Source of the DNA: UBA9647 sp049522195 | Lineage (GTDB): Bacteria; Bacteroidota; Ignavibacteria; UBA10030 | Length of the DNA: 53,857 nucleotides | Reading direction: 5' to 3' | Assembly: GCA_049522195.1 (NCBI GenBank) | Contig: JBEKOB010000027.1 | Location: 1-53,857 of the forward strand | Translations under genes and position numbers: made by a program | Notes under the pieces: generated by a model | Databases searched by the model: none | The model's input: the letters and a program-made list of their open reading frames with translations, nothing else | What the model was told of the DNA's origin: nothing | Shown here: one piece after another, positions 32,672 through 40,740 of the stretch | How positions within the stretch are numbered: the stretch's first letter is position 1 | Layout of the letters: each line of letters begins with the position of its first letter

Positions 32672-32828
32672 AGTGACAGAAATCAGGTATCTGCATATGT
32701 TCTGTAGAGTGTAATCCATTGGCGATGTCGATCCGGATAAGACCCAGTCAACTCGATCTTAAGTTTCCCAAGACAACACAACAGAATGATGACAAGTGTC
32801 CCGCCCAAAAGGCGGGACACTTTTTTTG
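32672..32828 (+). ncRNA. Candidate small RNA or attenuated leader ahead of the NIF3 gene
   Basis: A non-coding stretch lies between a promoter-like site and a strong intrinsic terminator, only 19 bp before the NIF3 ATG. No reading frame in it looks coding. It may be a free small RNA or a leader with conditional termination. No known family was recognised. Confidence 0.35.
32796..32827 (+). terminator. Strong intrinsic terminator upstream of the NIF3 gene
   Basis: A perfect 10-bp stem (GTGTCCCGCC / GGCGGGACAC) with loop CAAAA is followed by seven T. The minus-strand version has no T-run, so it works on plus-strand transcripts. Confidence 0.88.
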
Positions 32829-32846
32829 TCTCAAACCCGGAAGAGC

Positions 32847-33953
32847 ATGAAACTGGCCGAAATAGAACAGTTTTTTGAATCCTGGGTACCAAAATGGACA
32901 GCCTGGGAGCGCGACAACGTCGGACTTCAGGTTGGCCGTCGGTCCCGGAGAGTGAAAAACGTTCTCGTCGCCCTGGACGTTACACCCGAGATCGTCGGAG
33001 AAGCAATCAGGAAGAAAATCGACCTCATCGTCTCGCACCACCCCCTCCTGTTCCGGCCTCCTTCCTCGATCTCCGATTCAAATCCTGTTGGTTCGCTTCT
33101 TCTCTCACTGGCTGAACATCGCATCGCAGTTTACTCCACTCATACAAATCTCGACGCTTCGTCTGAGGGAGTCAGCTTTGCACTTGCCCGTGCGCTGGGA
33201 GTACAGAAACCGGTTTTCCTCGCTCCATTGAAGGATTCGCTTGTGAAGCTCGCGGTCTTCGTACCTGCAGGGTACGTCGACCGTGTGACAGCGGCGATGG
33301 CAAACGCCGGCGCCGGCGTCATTGGAGAGTACGAGTCGTGCTCGTTCCGAATGGACGGGAAGGGAACGTTTCGGGGTTCGGACAAATCAAATCCGTTCCT
33401 GGGAAAGCGTCAACAGCTTGAAGACGTTGAAGAAACGCGACTGGAGATGATCGTTCCGCGTGAGCGCGTGAACGCCGTCGTTGCAGCGCTGAAGTCGGTA
33501 CATCCGTATGAACAGGTTGCTTACGATCTCTATACGTTGGAGAATACTAATCCGAATTTCGGGATGGGGGCTGTTGGCGATCTCCCCCGTTCAATGACCG
33601 TGAAGGAGTTCCTCACGAAACTGAAAAAGGCGATCAGCGCTGAATCCGTTCGATACAGCGGCGCCCTGAATCAGAAAATCCGGCGGGTCGCTGTCTGCGG
33701 TGGCGCAGGCTCCGAGTTGCTGGATCAGGCCATCAGCGCGAAGGCGGATATCTTCGTCACCGCTGATGTCCGGTACCACCCGTTCCATGACGCTGCCGGA
33801 CGCATTGTCCTTGTCGATGCCGGCCACTGGGAAACCGAGCAGTGTGTTTTGCCGGTGCTCGCATCGAAACTGCGCACATGGGCGGCATCACAAGATGAAA
33901 GCCTTGTTGTCTCAATAACTCAGCATTCAACAAACCCAATTCATTCTTACTAG
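32847..33953 (+). CDS. NIF3/DUF34 family dinuclear metal protein, long form
   Basis: The 368-residue protein belongs to the NIF3 (DUF34) family of toroidal hexamers with a two-metal site; GTP cyclohydrolase type 1b has been named for some members but is not proven. Metal-site motifs are LIVSHHPLLFR, STHTNLDAS near the N-terminus, and DVRYHPFHDA and VDAGHWETE near the C-terminus. The insert at about residues 130-235, with VHPYEQVAYDLY, is the PII-like domain of the YqfO long form. ATG 32847 is preferred with GGAAGAG upstream; the longer ORF from 32796 would include the terminator. It heads a NIF3/zinc-ribbon/RNase H set. Confidence 0.9.
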   Translation: MKLAEIEQFFESWVPKWTAWERDNVGLQVGRRSRRVKNVLVALDVTPEIVGEAIRKKIDLIVSHHPLLFRPPSSISDSNPVGSLLLSLAEHRIAVYSTHTNLDASSEGVSFALARALGVQKPVFLAPLKDSLVKLAVFVPAGYVDRVTAAMANAGAGVIGEYESCSFRMDGKGTFRGSDKSNPFLGKRQQLEDVEETRLEMIVPRERVNAVVAALKSVHPYEQVAYDLYTLENTNPNFGMGAVGDLPRSMTVKEFLTKLKKAISAESVRYSGALNQKIRRVAVCGGAGSELLDQAISAKADIFVTADVRYHPFHDAAGRIVLVDAGHWETEQCVLPVLASKLRTWAASQDESLVVSITQHSTNPIHSY

Positions 33954-33973
33954 CAATATTGAAGGAGTGTCAT

Positions 33974-34705
33974 TTGGAAAACCGATTACGCTTGTTGTAT
34001 GGCCTTCAACGAGTCGACTCGAATCTCGATGAGCTCCACGAACTCAAAGGAGATCTCCCCCACCTCGTGGAGGTATTGGAGAAGAAGCTTCGTGACAAGG
34101 ACGCGTTGAAGAAAGGTCTCGAAGACACCGTCAAGGGGGCATTGGTCCGACGCGACCAAATCGAACTTGAGATCGTGACGACCAAGCAGAAGATCGAAAA
34201 ATACAAGGAGCAGCAGTTCCAGATCAAGACAAACAAGCAATACGACGCACTGACCCGCGAAATTGATCTCTCGCAGGAGCGAATCGTTGCCCTTGAGAAG
34301 GAAATGGAGACAATCGAGGGGAAAGCCTCGGTTGCGAAGACGGACCTTGAAACCGTGGGACCCGAATTAGAGGAACTCAGGAAAGAGTTGAAGGATCGAC
34401 AGGCAGAGCTGGACCTCGTGAATAAGGAACATGAAGACGAAGAGCTGAAATTACAGCACGAGCGCGAGAAACTCTTGGTCCGGATAGAAAAAGCCGATCT
34501 GAAGCTCTACACAAGGATCCGCAACGCGCTGGGAGGGAAAGCCGTTGTACCGGTTCGGCGCAACGCGTGCGGTGGGTGCTTCAAGCGCGTTCCGCCCCAG
34601 GTTGCCGTCGAGCTGCGCAAAAACGAGAAAATCATGGCGTGCGAACACTGCGGCCGCTTGCTCGTTTCGGACGACATCGTCGAAAGCTATGCAAGCGCCA
34701 CATGA
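33974..34705 (+). CDS. Coiled-coil protein with C4 zinc ribbon (CT398/DUF164 family)
   Basis: The 243-residue protein is a long coiled coil (heptad-rich, about residues 20-180, with ELEELRKELKDRQAELD) followed by a zinc ribbon: ACGGCFKRV and ACEHCGRLLV give the C-x2-C pairs. This is the CT398-like family, often found beside NIF3 and RNase H genes; its role is unclear, possibly in RNA or secretion-linked functions. The start is TTG 33974, with AAGGAG 6 nt upstream; a TTG at 33959 is in frame but lies before that site. Its stop overlaps the RNase HI start (ATGA). Confidence 0.9.
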   Translation: MENRLRLLYGLQRVDSNLDELHELKGDLPHLVEVLEKKLRDKDALKKGLEDTVKGALVRRDQIELEIVTTKQKIEKYKEQQFQIKTNKQYDALTREIDLSQERIVALEKEMETIEGKASVAKTDLETVGPELEELRKELKDRQAELDLVNKEHEDEELKLQHEREKLLVRIEKADLKLYTRIRNALGGKAVVPVRRNACGGCFKRVPPQVAVELRKNEKIMACEHCGRLLVSDDIVESYASAT

Positions 34706-35118
34706 CAGTCTATGCATTCACAGACGGCGCTGCCCGGGGAAACCCGGGTGAAAGCGGCATCGGTGTAATCTTCAAGGACGAGCAGGGGACAACCCTGGCG
34801 AAGCTCCACGGTTACATTGGCGAAACGACCAATAATATCGCAGAGTATACTGCTTTGCTTGCATGTCTTAAGAACGCACCGAAAACAAAGTGTTCACGGC
34901 TCGTTGTGCATTCAGATAGTGAGCTGATGGTTCGCCAGCTCCTCGGCGAGTACAAGGTGAAAGACCCGAACCTCAAGGCACTATATCTCAAGGTTCACCG
35001 CTTGCTCGCGAAGGCAGCATTTGAATTCGAGATCAGGCACGTCCGCAGAGAACTCAACAAAGAGGCGGACCAGCTGGCGAATCTTGGCATTGATTCACGC
35101 AAAGCCATCCGCGTTTGA
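34702..35118 (+). CDS. rnhA: Ribonuclease HI
   Basis: RNase HI cuts the RNA of RNA-DNA hybrids. The 138-residue protein has the four acidic catalytic residues: Asp in FTDGAARGNPG, Glu in NIAEYTALLA, Asp in VVHSDSELMVRQL and Asp in NKEADQLANLG. It lacks the basic protrusion of the E. coli enzyme and the N-terminal hybrid-binding domain, as in the short archaeal and actinobacterial type. Its ATG lies in the stop of the zinc-ribbon gene. A NIF3/zinc-ribbon/RNase H order is also known in Mycobacterium tuberculosis (Rv2230c-Rv2229c-Rv2228c). Confidence 0.95.
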   Translation: MTVYAFTDGAARGNPGESGIGVIFKDEQGTTLAKLHGYIGETTNNIAEYTALLACLKNAPKTKCSRLVVHSDSELMVRQLLGEYKVKDPNLKALYLKVHRLLAKAAFEFEIRHVRRELNKEADQLANLGIDSRKAIRV

Positions 35119-35149
35119 GAAGTTCTCAGAGTAGGAAACAAAACTGAGC

Positions 35150-35556
35150 AGGTGTGGTCGGCCAGGCAGTCGCTCTATCCGATTCCGGATAGGGAGGAAA
35201 GTCCGAACACCACAGGGCGAGGCGCCTCAGGTCAACTGAGGGTCCTGCAGGCTATATCCTGCAGGAACGGACAGTGTCACAGAAAAAACACATCCTCCGC
35301 CTCTGGCGGAAGAGAAAGGTGAAAAGGTGGTGTAAGAGACCACCGCTTCGGCAGCAATGTCGAAGGCACGACAAACCCCGCCTGGTGCAAGACCATGTAA
35401 GTCCCGTTCTCACGATCCGTGAGAAAGAGCTGCCCGTTCAATCCTCTTCTGAGGGACGGGATGGGTAGGTCGCCCAGAGAAATGACTGCCTCGTCCCGTC
35501 TCGACTTCGGTCAGGACGGGATCAGACAGAATTCGGCTTATCGGCCGACCACTTCC
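35150..35556 (+). ncRNA. rnpB: RNase P RNA, bacterial type A
   Basis: RNase P RNA removes the 5' leader of precursor tRNAs. Conserved blocks are visible in order: GGGAGGAAAGTCCGAACACC near the 5' end, ACAGAAAAAACACATC, AGAGACCACCGCTTC with CAGCAATG, GCACGACAAACCCC, GGTGCAAGACCATG, GTAGGTCGCCCAGAGAAATG and ACAGAATTCGGCTTA near the 3' end. The outer helix is closed by GTGGTCGGCC (35154-35163) and GGCCGACCAC (35543-35552). Ends are approximate by a few bases. It lies between rnhA and recJ on the same strand. Confidence 0.96.
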
Positions 35557-35581
35557 TGCATTTTCAACTAGAGCAGATCGT

Positions 35582-37321
35582 ATGACCCCTGTTCGCGAAT
35601 ATCGTTGGACATTTCCACGCACGGAGCTTTCAGTTTCGGACATGGAGAAGATCAAGAGACTCAGCGATGAGCTCACGGTCTCCTCTGTCCTTGCCAGGAT
35701 TCTCGTGAAGCGAGGAATTGATACGTTCGAGAAGGCGAAAGCTTTCTTCCGTCCGAGCCTTGAGGACCTTCATGACCCGTTCCTCATGGACGGCATGGAC
35801 CTCGCCGTTGAACGCATCGTCCGCGCCATCGCCAACAAGGAAAAGCTTCTGGTATACGGAGACTACGACGTCGACGGCACGAACGGTGCGGCGCTCCTCT
35901 GGACGTTTCTCACGAGCGTTCACGCGGACGTCGAGTACTTCATTCCCGACCGCATCAAGGATGGATACGGATTATCTGTCTCCGGCATCGAACGCGCAAA
36001 AGAGCGGGGGGTACAGCTGCTCCTCTCCGTGGATTGTGGAATCACCGCACTGAAACCGGTCGAACGAGCACGAGAACTTGGGCTTGATGTCATCATCTGC
36101 GACCACCACGAACCGGGGGATATCATCCCCTCCGCGTATGCCGTGTTGGATCCTTTGAAGCCGACGTGCAATTATCCATACAAAACTCTCTGCGGATGCA
36201 GCGTCGCCTTCAAGCTCATCCAGGCGCTCTCGCAAAACGCCACCCTCCATCCATTTCTCGAAGACGGCGGCCAATCACTCGATCGGTATCTGGATTTCGT
36301 CACGCTTGCGACAACAGCGGACATCGTAAATCTCACCGGGGAGAACCGGGTCCTTGTGAAACTCGGCCTCGAGCTTCTCAATACCAACCCGCGCCCGGGC
36401 GTCCACGCACTCATCGAGACATCAGGATTGCGGCTTGGCACCATCACTGCAGGACAGATCGTGTTTGTCCTTGCTCCTCGCATCAACGCAGTCGGCAGGC
36501 TGGGTGATGCAACCCGGGCTGTGGAGCTGCTGACCTCCGATTCATTCACCGTTGCGCTCGAGCGCGCCCGTGTCTTTGAAGAAGAGAACAAGAACCGCCG
36601 AAAGATTGACGAGGACACGTTTATTGAGGCGCAGGAGATCGTTGAAAAATTCCTTGATCTCGACAATGAAGGAGCGATTATTCTTCACCAGGAGACCTGG
36701 CATCCGGGCGTCATCGGAATTGTGGCGTCACGCCTCGTCGAACGGTACTACCGCCCGGCCATCATGATGACGACTGTCGACGGAGTGGCAAAAGGATCTG
36801 CCCGAAGCGTCGCGGGATTTGACATCTACCAGGCCCTGAAACGCTGCGAGGACAAGCTCGTCCAGTTCGGCGGACACAAGTATGCGGCGGGACTGACCGT
36901 TGAAGTCGATCGGCTGGATGAGTTCAAAGAAGCCTTCAACCTGGTAGCCAAGGAATTGCTCACCGAAGAGCTCTTGACCCCGGAGATTCGCATCGATGCG
37001 GAAATACCGCTTCAGGAGATCACACCCAAGTTCGTACGCATTCTGAGCCAGTTTGCACCGTTCGGCCCGGGAAACATGCGACCGGTTTTTGTCGCTCGCA
37101 ACGTGGAGTTGTATGGAACCCCGCGCATTGTCGGTCGGAATCACCTGAAGTTCAAAGTCAGGGCGAATGGCCAGGTATTCGACGCGATCGGGTTCAATCT
37201 CGGCTCTCTGATGGAGAAACTGTTGCACGGCCGGAAGACTGTCGATCTCGCATTCTCCCTCGACGAGGGCGAATATGCTGGCGAGACGGTACCACAGCTG
37301 AAGATCAGAGACTTGAAATGA
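35582..37321 (+). CDS. recJ: Single-stranded-DNA-specific 5'-3' exonuclease RecJ
   Basis: RecJ degrades single-stranded DNA from the 5' end in recombination and mismatch repair. The 579-residue protein has the DHH-family motifs: VYGDYDVDGTNGAAL (motif I), LSVDCGIT (II), VIICDHHEPGD (III, with the name-giving Asp-His-His), TLATTADIVN (IV), then the DHHA1 part with VGIVASRLVERYYRPA, GSARSVAGFDIYQAL and QFGGHKYAAGLTV, and the OB domain. It begins a few bases after rnpB. Its ATG at 35582 gives a typical N-terminus. Confidence 0.96.
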   Translation: MTPVREYRWTFPRTELSVSDMEKIKRLSDELTVSSVLARILVKRGIDTFEKAKAFFRPSLEDLHDPFLMDGMDLAVERIVRAIANKEKLLVYGDYDVDGTNGAALLWTFLTSVHADVEYFIPDRIKDGYGLSVSGIERAKERGVQLLLSVDCGITALKPVERARELGLDVIICDHHEPGDIIPSAYAVLDPLKPTCNYPYKTLCGCSVAFKLIQALSQNATLHPFLEDGGQSLDRYLDFVTLATTADIVNLTGENRVLVKLGLELLNTNPRPGVHALIETSGLRLGTITAGQIVFVLAPRINAVGRLGDATRAVELLTSDSFTVALERARVFEEENKNRRKIDEDTFIEAQEIVEKFLDLDNEGAIILHQETWHPGVIGIVASRLVERYYRPAIMMTTVDGVAKGSARSVAGFDIYQALKRCEDKLVQFGGHKYAAGLTVEVDRLDEFKEAFNLVAKELLTEELLTPEIRIDAEIPLQEITPKFVRILSQFAPFGPGNMRPVFVARNVELYGTPRIVGRNHLKFKVRANGQVFDAIGFNLGSLMEKLLHGRKTVDLAFSLDEGEYAGETVPQLKIRDLK

Positions 37322-37375
37322 GTGTGGAAGTAGTTGAGTATGTGAGAAATGGAGTAGTGTTGAACGGGAGAAAGC

Positions 37376-37435
37376 AACGACTGTTTTTGTTCTCTCGTCT
37401 CCCGACTTTCGTCTAACGTCATTCGTCTAACGATC
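37376..37435 (+). repeat. Word-like repeat in the recJ-yebC gap
   Basis: The stretch is built of recurring words: TCTCGTCTCCCGAC, then TTTCGTCTAACG and TTCGTCTAACG spaced 15 bp apart. CGGGAGA just upstream can pair with TCTCCCG here. It does not code and resembles word-salad spacers seen elsewhere in this window. Confidence 0.5.
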
Positions 37436-37468
37436 CAGAGAGCGCCAACCTCAAAAGAGGCACCGTCT

Positions 37469-38221
37469 ATGTCAGGTCATTCGAAATGGGCGAAAATCCG
37501 TCGAAGTAAAGCCGTGACCGATGCGAAACGCGGCAAGATGTTCACCCAAATCATCAAGGAGATTACGATTGCAGCGAGACTCGGAGGCGGCGACCCAGCC
37601 GGGAACCCCCGTCTCCGATTTGCGATCGATAAGGCGAAATCCGGCAACATGCCCGCTGATAATGTCAAGCGGGCGATTCAAAAGGGAACCGGTGAACTAC
37701 CTGGGATGGCGTACGAAGATGCCACCTATGAGGCATACGGTCCGGCCGGTGTAGCGCTGCTTATCGAGGCGGTCACTGACAACAAAACGCGGACGGTCAA
37801 TGAGATTCGTCATGTACTCGACCGCAATCATGGAAAGCTGGCCGCATCAGGATCGGTAGCCTATCAATTTCATCGCAAAGGACAGATCACCGTCCAGCGG
37901 AACAAGATCGGAGAAGACGATCTCATGGGCATCATCCTGGATGCCGGCGCAGACGATATGACATCGGAAGAGGAGCATTATCTTATTACAACGGCACCCG
38001 ATGCTCTCGAGAAGGTGAAGAAGGCGATTGAGGATCGGAAGATCCCGATCGAGCACTCCGAAATTCAGATGATCCCCGAGACTACGGTGAAAGTGGAAGG
38101 CAAAGACGCTGAGACTCTCATCAAGCTCATCGAGGGACTCGAAGACCACGACGACATCCAGCACGTCTATGGAAATTTCGACATAGACGAGAGTGTGCTG
38201 GCTTCTCTGAGCGGCGGTTGA
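37469..38221 (+). CDS. YebC/PmpR/TACO1 family protein
   Basis: The 250-residue protein begins MSGHSKWAKIRRSKAVTDAK, the hallmark of the YebC family, and has the three alpha-beta domains with GGGDPAGNPRLRFAIDKAK, GTGELPGM, YEAYGPAGVALLIEAVTDN and VYGNFDIDES. Members are known as DNA-binding regulators and, more recently, as factors that help ribosomes through proline-rich stretches. It stands just before ruvC, the classic yebC-ruvC order. GAGG lies 9 nt before the ATG. Confidence 0.94.
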   Translation: MSGHSKWAKIRRSKAVTDAKRGKMFTQIIKEITIAARLGGGDPAGNPRLRFAIDKAKSGNMPADNVKRAIQKGTGELPGMAYEDATYEAYGPAGVALLIEAVTDNKTRTVNEIRHVLDRNHGKLAASGSVAYQFHRKGQITVQRNKIGEDDLMGIILDAGADDMTSEEEHYLITTAPDALEKVKKAIEDRKIPIEHSEIQMIPETTVKVEGKDAETLIKLIEGLEDHDDIQHVYGNFDIDESVLASLSGG

Positions 38222-38234
38222 CCACTGACGGACA

Positions 38235-38807
38235 ATGATCATCCTGGGTGTTGATCCTGGAACCCTCATTACAGGGTACGGCGTCATCGAGGAAAGGAAC
38301 GGTAAGTTCAAAGTCCTCGACGTTGATGTCGTGAAGAATCGAAGCGGGTTAACCATGCCGGTTCGGTTAAAGTCGATCTACGCTGCCCTGTGCGCCGTGA
38401 TCGACCGTTACCACCCCGATGAGTTCGCGATTGAAACAGCGTTCTATGGCAAAAACGCGCAATCGGCCATGAAGCTGGGACACGCCCGAGGTGTTTCCAT
38501 CCTCGCCGCAGTCATTCACGAAATACCCACAGCGGAGTACTCCCCGCGAGAGGTCAAGAAAGCGGTTGTCGGCAGCGGTGCCGCTTCAAAGGATCAGGTA
38601 AGTTACATGGTTCAATCGATACTGAATCTAAAGTCTCCGCCGAAGTTCTATGATGCGACTGACGCCCTGGCTGTGGCCCTCTGCCACTATCACAGATCGA
38701 TCAAAACTCGCGGAGGCAGAAAGACTTCCTTCAAAGCGAAACAATCTGTCAGCTCCTGGAAAGCATATGTCCAGGCACACCCCGAGAAACTTGCGAGGCC
38801 CCGATGA
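38235..38807 (+). CDS. ruvC: Holliday junction resolvase RuvC
   Basis: RuvC cuts Holliday junctions symmetrically with Mg2+. The 190-residue protein has the acidic catalytic set: Asp7 in GVDPGTLITGYGV, Glu in FAIETAFYGKN and the two Asp of YDATDALAVALCH. It has a longer basic C-terminal tail (about 25 residues beyond the core). It starts 13 bp after yebC and overlaps ruvA by 4 bp (ATGA), so it works with RuvAB below. Confidence 0.96.
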   Translation: MIILGVDPGTLITGYGVIEERNGKFKVLDVDVVKNRSGLTMPVRLKSIYAALCAVIDRYHPDEFAIETAFYGKNAQSAMKLGHARGVSILAAVIHEIPTAEYSPREVKKAVVGSGAASKDQVSYMVQSILNLKSPPKFYDATDALAVALCHYHRSIKTRGGRKTSFKAKQSVSSWKAYVQAHPEKLARPR

Positions 38808-39406
38808 TAGCATCGCTCACGGGAATTCTGAAGGTGAAAAACCCGACGGAAATCGTTCTTGATGTTCACGGCGTGGGGTACGCAGTGACCATTCCTCTTT
38901 CGACATTCGAAAAGCTGGGTGAGGTCGGTTCAAGCGCGACAATCCTCACATACCTCCATGTCCGAGAGGATGCGATACAGCTCTTTGGATTCGCCACTGA
39001 CGAAGAGCGCGTGTGTTTCAGGCTGCTCATTTCCGTCAACGGCATCGGCCCGAAGATAGCGCAAGGGATCCTCTCCAGAATAGCGGTCTCGGATCTGAAG
39101 CAGCACATCTCGAAGGAAAACATTTCAGCGCTGACAGCCATTCCGGGAGTTGGCCGGAAGACTGCGGAACGACTGGTGATCGATCTGCGAGACAAAATCG
39201 GGAAGATCGACACTGCGGGTTCGGCCTCAATTACTCAACCGGATGGAGAAGAGGAACTGCGGCAGGAAGCACTTCTCGCGCTCACCTCTCTCGGCTATAA
39301 CAGGCCAATTGCAGAGAAGGCACTCCGCCAGGTCCTGACCGAGATGAAAGGGGAAAAACTCTCTCTGCAGAATCTCATCAAGAAAGCTCTCCGATACACA
39401 ACGTGA
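38804..39406 (+). CDS. ruvA: Holliday junction branch-migration protein RuvA
   Basis: RuvA binds the four-way junction and loads RuvB. The 200-residue protein begins MIASLTGILKVKNPTEIVLD, with an N-terminal OB domain, two helix-hairpin-helix motifs (ISVNGIGPKIAQGILS and LTAIPGVGRKTAERLVIDL) and a C-terminal three-helix domain (LTSLGYNRPIAEKALRQV) that touches RuvB. The start overlaps the ruvC stop. ruvB follows after 94 bp and seems to have its own promoter. Confidence 0.96.
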   Translation: MIASLTGILKVKNPTEIVLDVHGVGYAVTIPLSTFEKLGEVGSSATILTYLHVREDAIQLFGFATDEERVCFRLLISVNGIGPKIAQGILSRIAVSDLKQHISKENISALTAIPGVGRKTAERLVIDLRDKIGKIDTAGSASITQPDGEEELRQEALLALTSLGYNRPIAEKALRQVLTEMKGEKLSLQNLIKKALRYTT

Positions 39407-39463
39407 AGCGGGTGAGCGCCCGACGTCGCTAACGTCACGATCCCACGATGTCCGCTTCAGCCA

Positions 39464-39494
39464 TTGAAACTCACTCCTCTTCTTGCTACCTTCA
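39464..39494 (+). promoter_or_regulatory. FCB-type sigma-A promoter directly before ruvB
   Basis: TTG (39464-39466), 20 nt, TACCTTCA (39487-39494). The ATG at 39501 is 7 bp after the box, so the transcript would start within a few bases of the start codon. Confidence 0.6.
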
Positions 39495-39500
39495 TCTCGT

Positions 39501-40538
39501 ATGAGAAACTCAGATCACACGTCACCCGAAAGGCTTGAGAACGAACTGGAGCTCGACCAGACGCTGCGTCCGGCCAAGCTCGGCGATTTCGTGGGCCAGC
39601 AGAAGCTCGTCGAAAACCTGAGGGTCTTCATCTCGGCGGCGAAACAACGAAAGGAGCCTCTTGATCACGTTCTCCTGACGGGTCCGCCGGGGCTTGGGAA
39701 AACAACGCTGGCGTTCATCATTGCCAACGAAATGGGGGTCGGGATGAAGGTCACCTCAGGTCCGGCACTTGAGAAACCGGGTGACCTTGCAGGCATCCTG
39801 ACATCACTTCAGCAGGGTGAAGTTCTGTTCATCGATGAAATCCATCGTGTGCCGGTGAAAATAGAAGAATACCTGTATTCCGCGATGGAGGAGTTCCGGG
39901 TTGATATCATCATCGACAGCGGGCCGGGAGCCAAGACGATATCGCTCAGTCTCGAGCCATTCACCCTGGTCGGAGCGACAACGCGGGCTGGACTTCTCAG
40001 CTCTCCGCTGCGCTCACGGTTTGGGATCACCAACCGGTTCGATTACTACAATGTTAACGAGCTCAAGTCGATCGTGGCCCGATCGGCAGGGATCCTCGGC
40101 ATTGACACCGCGTCCGATGCCAGCCAGGAGATCGCAAACCGATCCCGCGGAACCCCGAGAATAGCGAACAGGCTTCTGAAACGGTGTCGAGATTTCGCGC
40201 AAGCCGACAAGAAGCTTACAGAGCATGGCGGAGTCGTTACACGTGAGGTGGCCCAGTATTCCCTCCGCGCACTTGAGGTTGATGAGCATGGACTTGATGA
40301 GATGGACAAACGGATCCTCCATACCATCATCGAAAAATACAGCGGTGGTCCAGTAGGACTGAACACACTTGCAGTGGCAGTTGGGGAAGAGCCGGGGACT
40401 ATCGAAGAGGTGTACGAACCGTATCTGATTCTGGAAGGATTCCTGAAGCGAACTCCCAGAGGGCGCGAAGCAACATCGATGGCATACAAGCATGTTGGTG
40501 CTGAGAGAAGAAGCCCGGGACAGGAAAAGCTGTTTTAG
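39501..40538 (+). CDS. ruvB: Holliday junction branch-migration helicase RuvB
   Basis: RuvB is the AAA+ motor that drives branch migration. The 345-residue protein has the family start RPAKLGDFVGQQKLVENL, Walker A LTGPPGLGKTTLA, Walker B EVLFIDEIHRV, sensor 1 LVGATTRAGLLSSPLRSRFG, and the C-terminal winged helix with GGPVGLNTLAVAVGEEPGTIEEVYEP, then GRE. ATG 39501 is preferred; a TTG at 39483 is in frame but falls in the promoter spacer. No Shine-Dalgarno is seen, which suits a near-leaderless message. Downstream, a 200-bp repeat gap separates it from the convergent pseudouridine synthase. Confidence 0.96.
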   Translation: MRNSDHTSPERLENELELDQTLRPAKLGDFVGQQKLVENLRVFISAAKQRKEPLDHVLLTGPPGLGKTTLAFIIANEMGVGMKVTSGPALEKPGDLAGILTSLQQGEVLFIDEIHRVPVKIEEYLYSAMEEFRVDIIIDSGPGAKTISLSLEPFTLVGATTRAGLLSSPLRSRFGITNRFDYYNVNELKSIVARSAGILGIDTASDASQEIANRSRGTPRIANRLLKRCRDFAQADKKLTEHGGVVTREVAQYSLRALEVDEHGLDEMDKRILHTIIEKYSGGPVGLNTLAVAVGEEPGTIEEVYEPYLILEGFLKRTPRGREATSMAYKHVGAERRSPGQEKLF

Positions 40539-40554
40539 GCCTGAAAGCTCACGT

Positions 40555-40735
40555 CAAATTCGAAATCCTAAATCCGAAATACGAGGGAAATTCGAAATCT
40601 CAAGATCCAATCTCGAATCATTCTTGGCGACGCAGTACAGGGCGTGGGATTTCGCGCTTAGAATTTGTTTAGAGTTTCAAATTTCGTGTTTAGGATTTGT
40701 TCGGATTTCGATATTCGGATTTCAAGTTTCTCCTC
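40555..40735 (+). repeat. TTCGAAAT-word repeat forming an imperfect palindrome
   Basis: The gap between the convergent ruvB and pseudouridine synthase genes is made of words such as AAATTCGAAATCCTAAATCC and CGAAATACG on the left, and their complements GGATTTGTTCGGATTTCG and GATATTCGGATTTC on the right, around a less regular centre at about 40600-40660. It does not code. As an inverted repeat it could also stop transcription from both sides. Confidence 0.6.
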
Positions 40736-40740
40736 TATCT

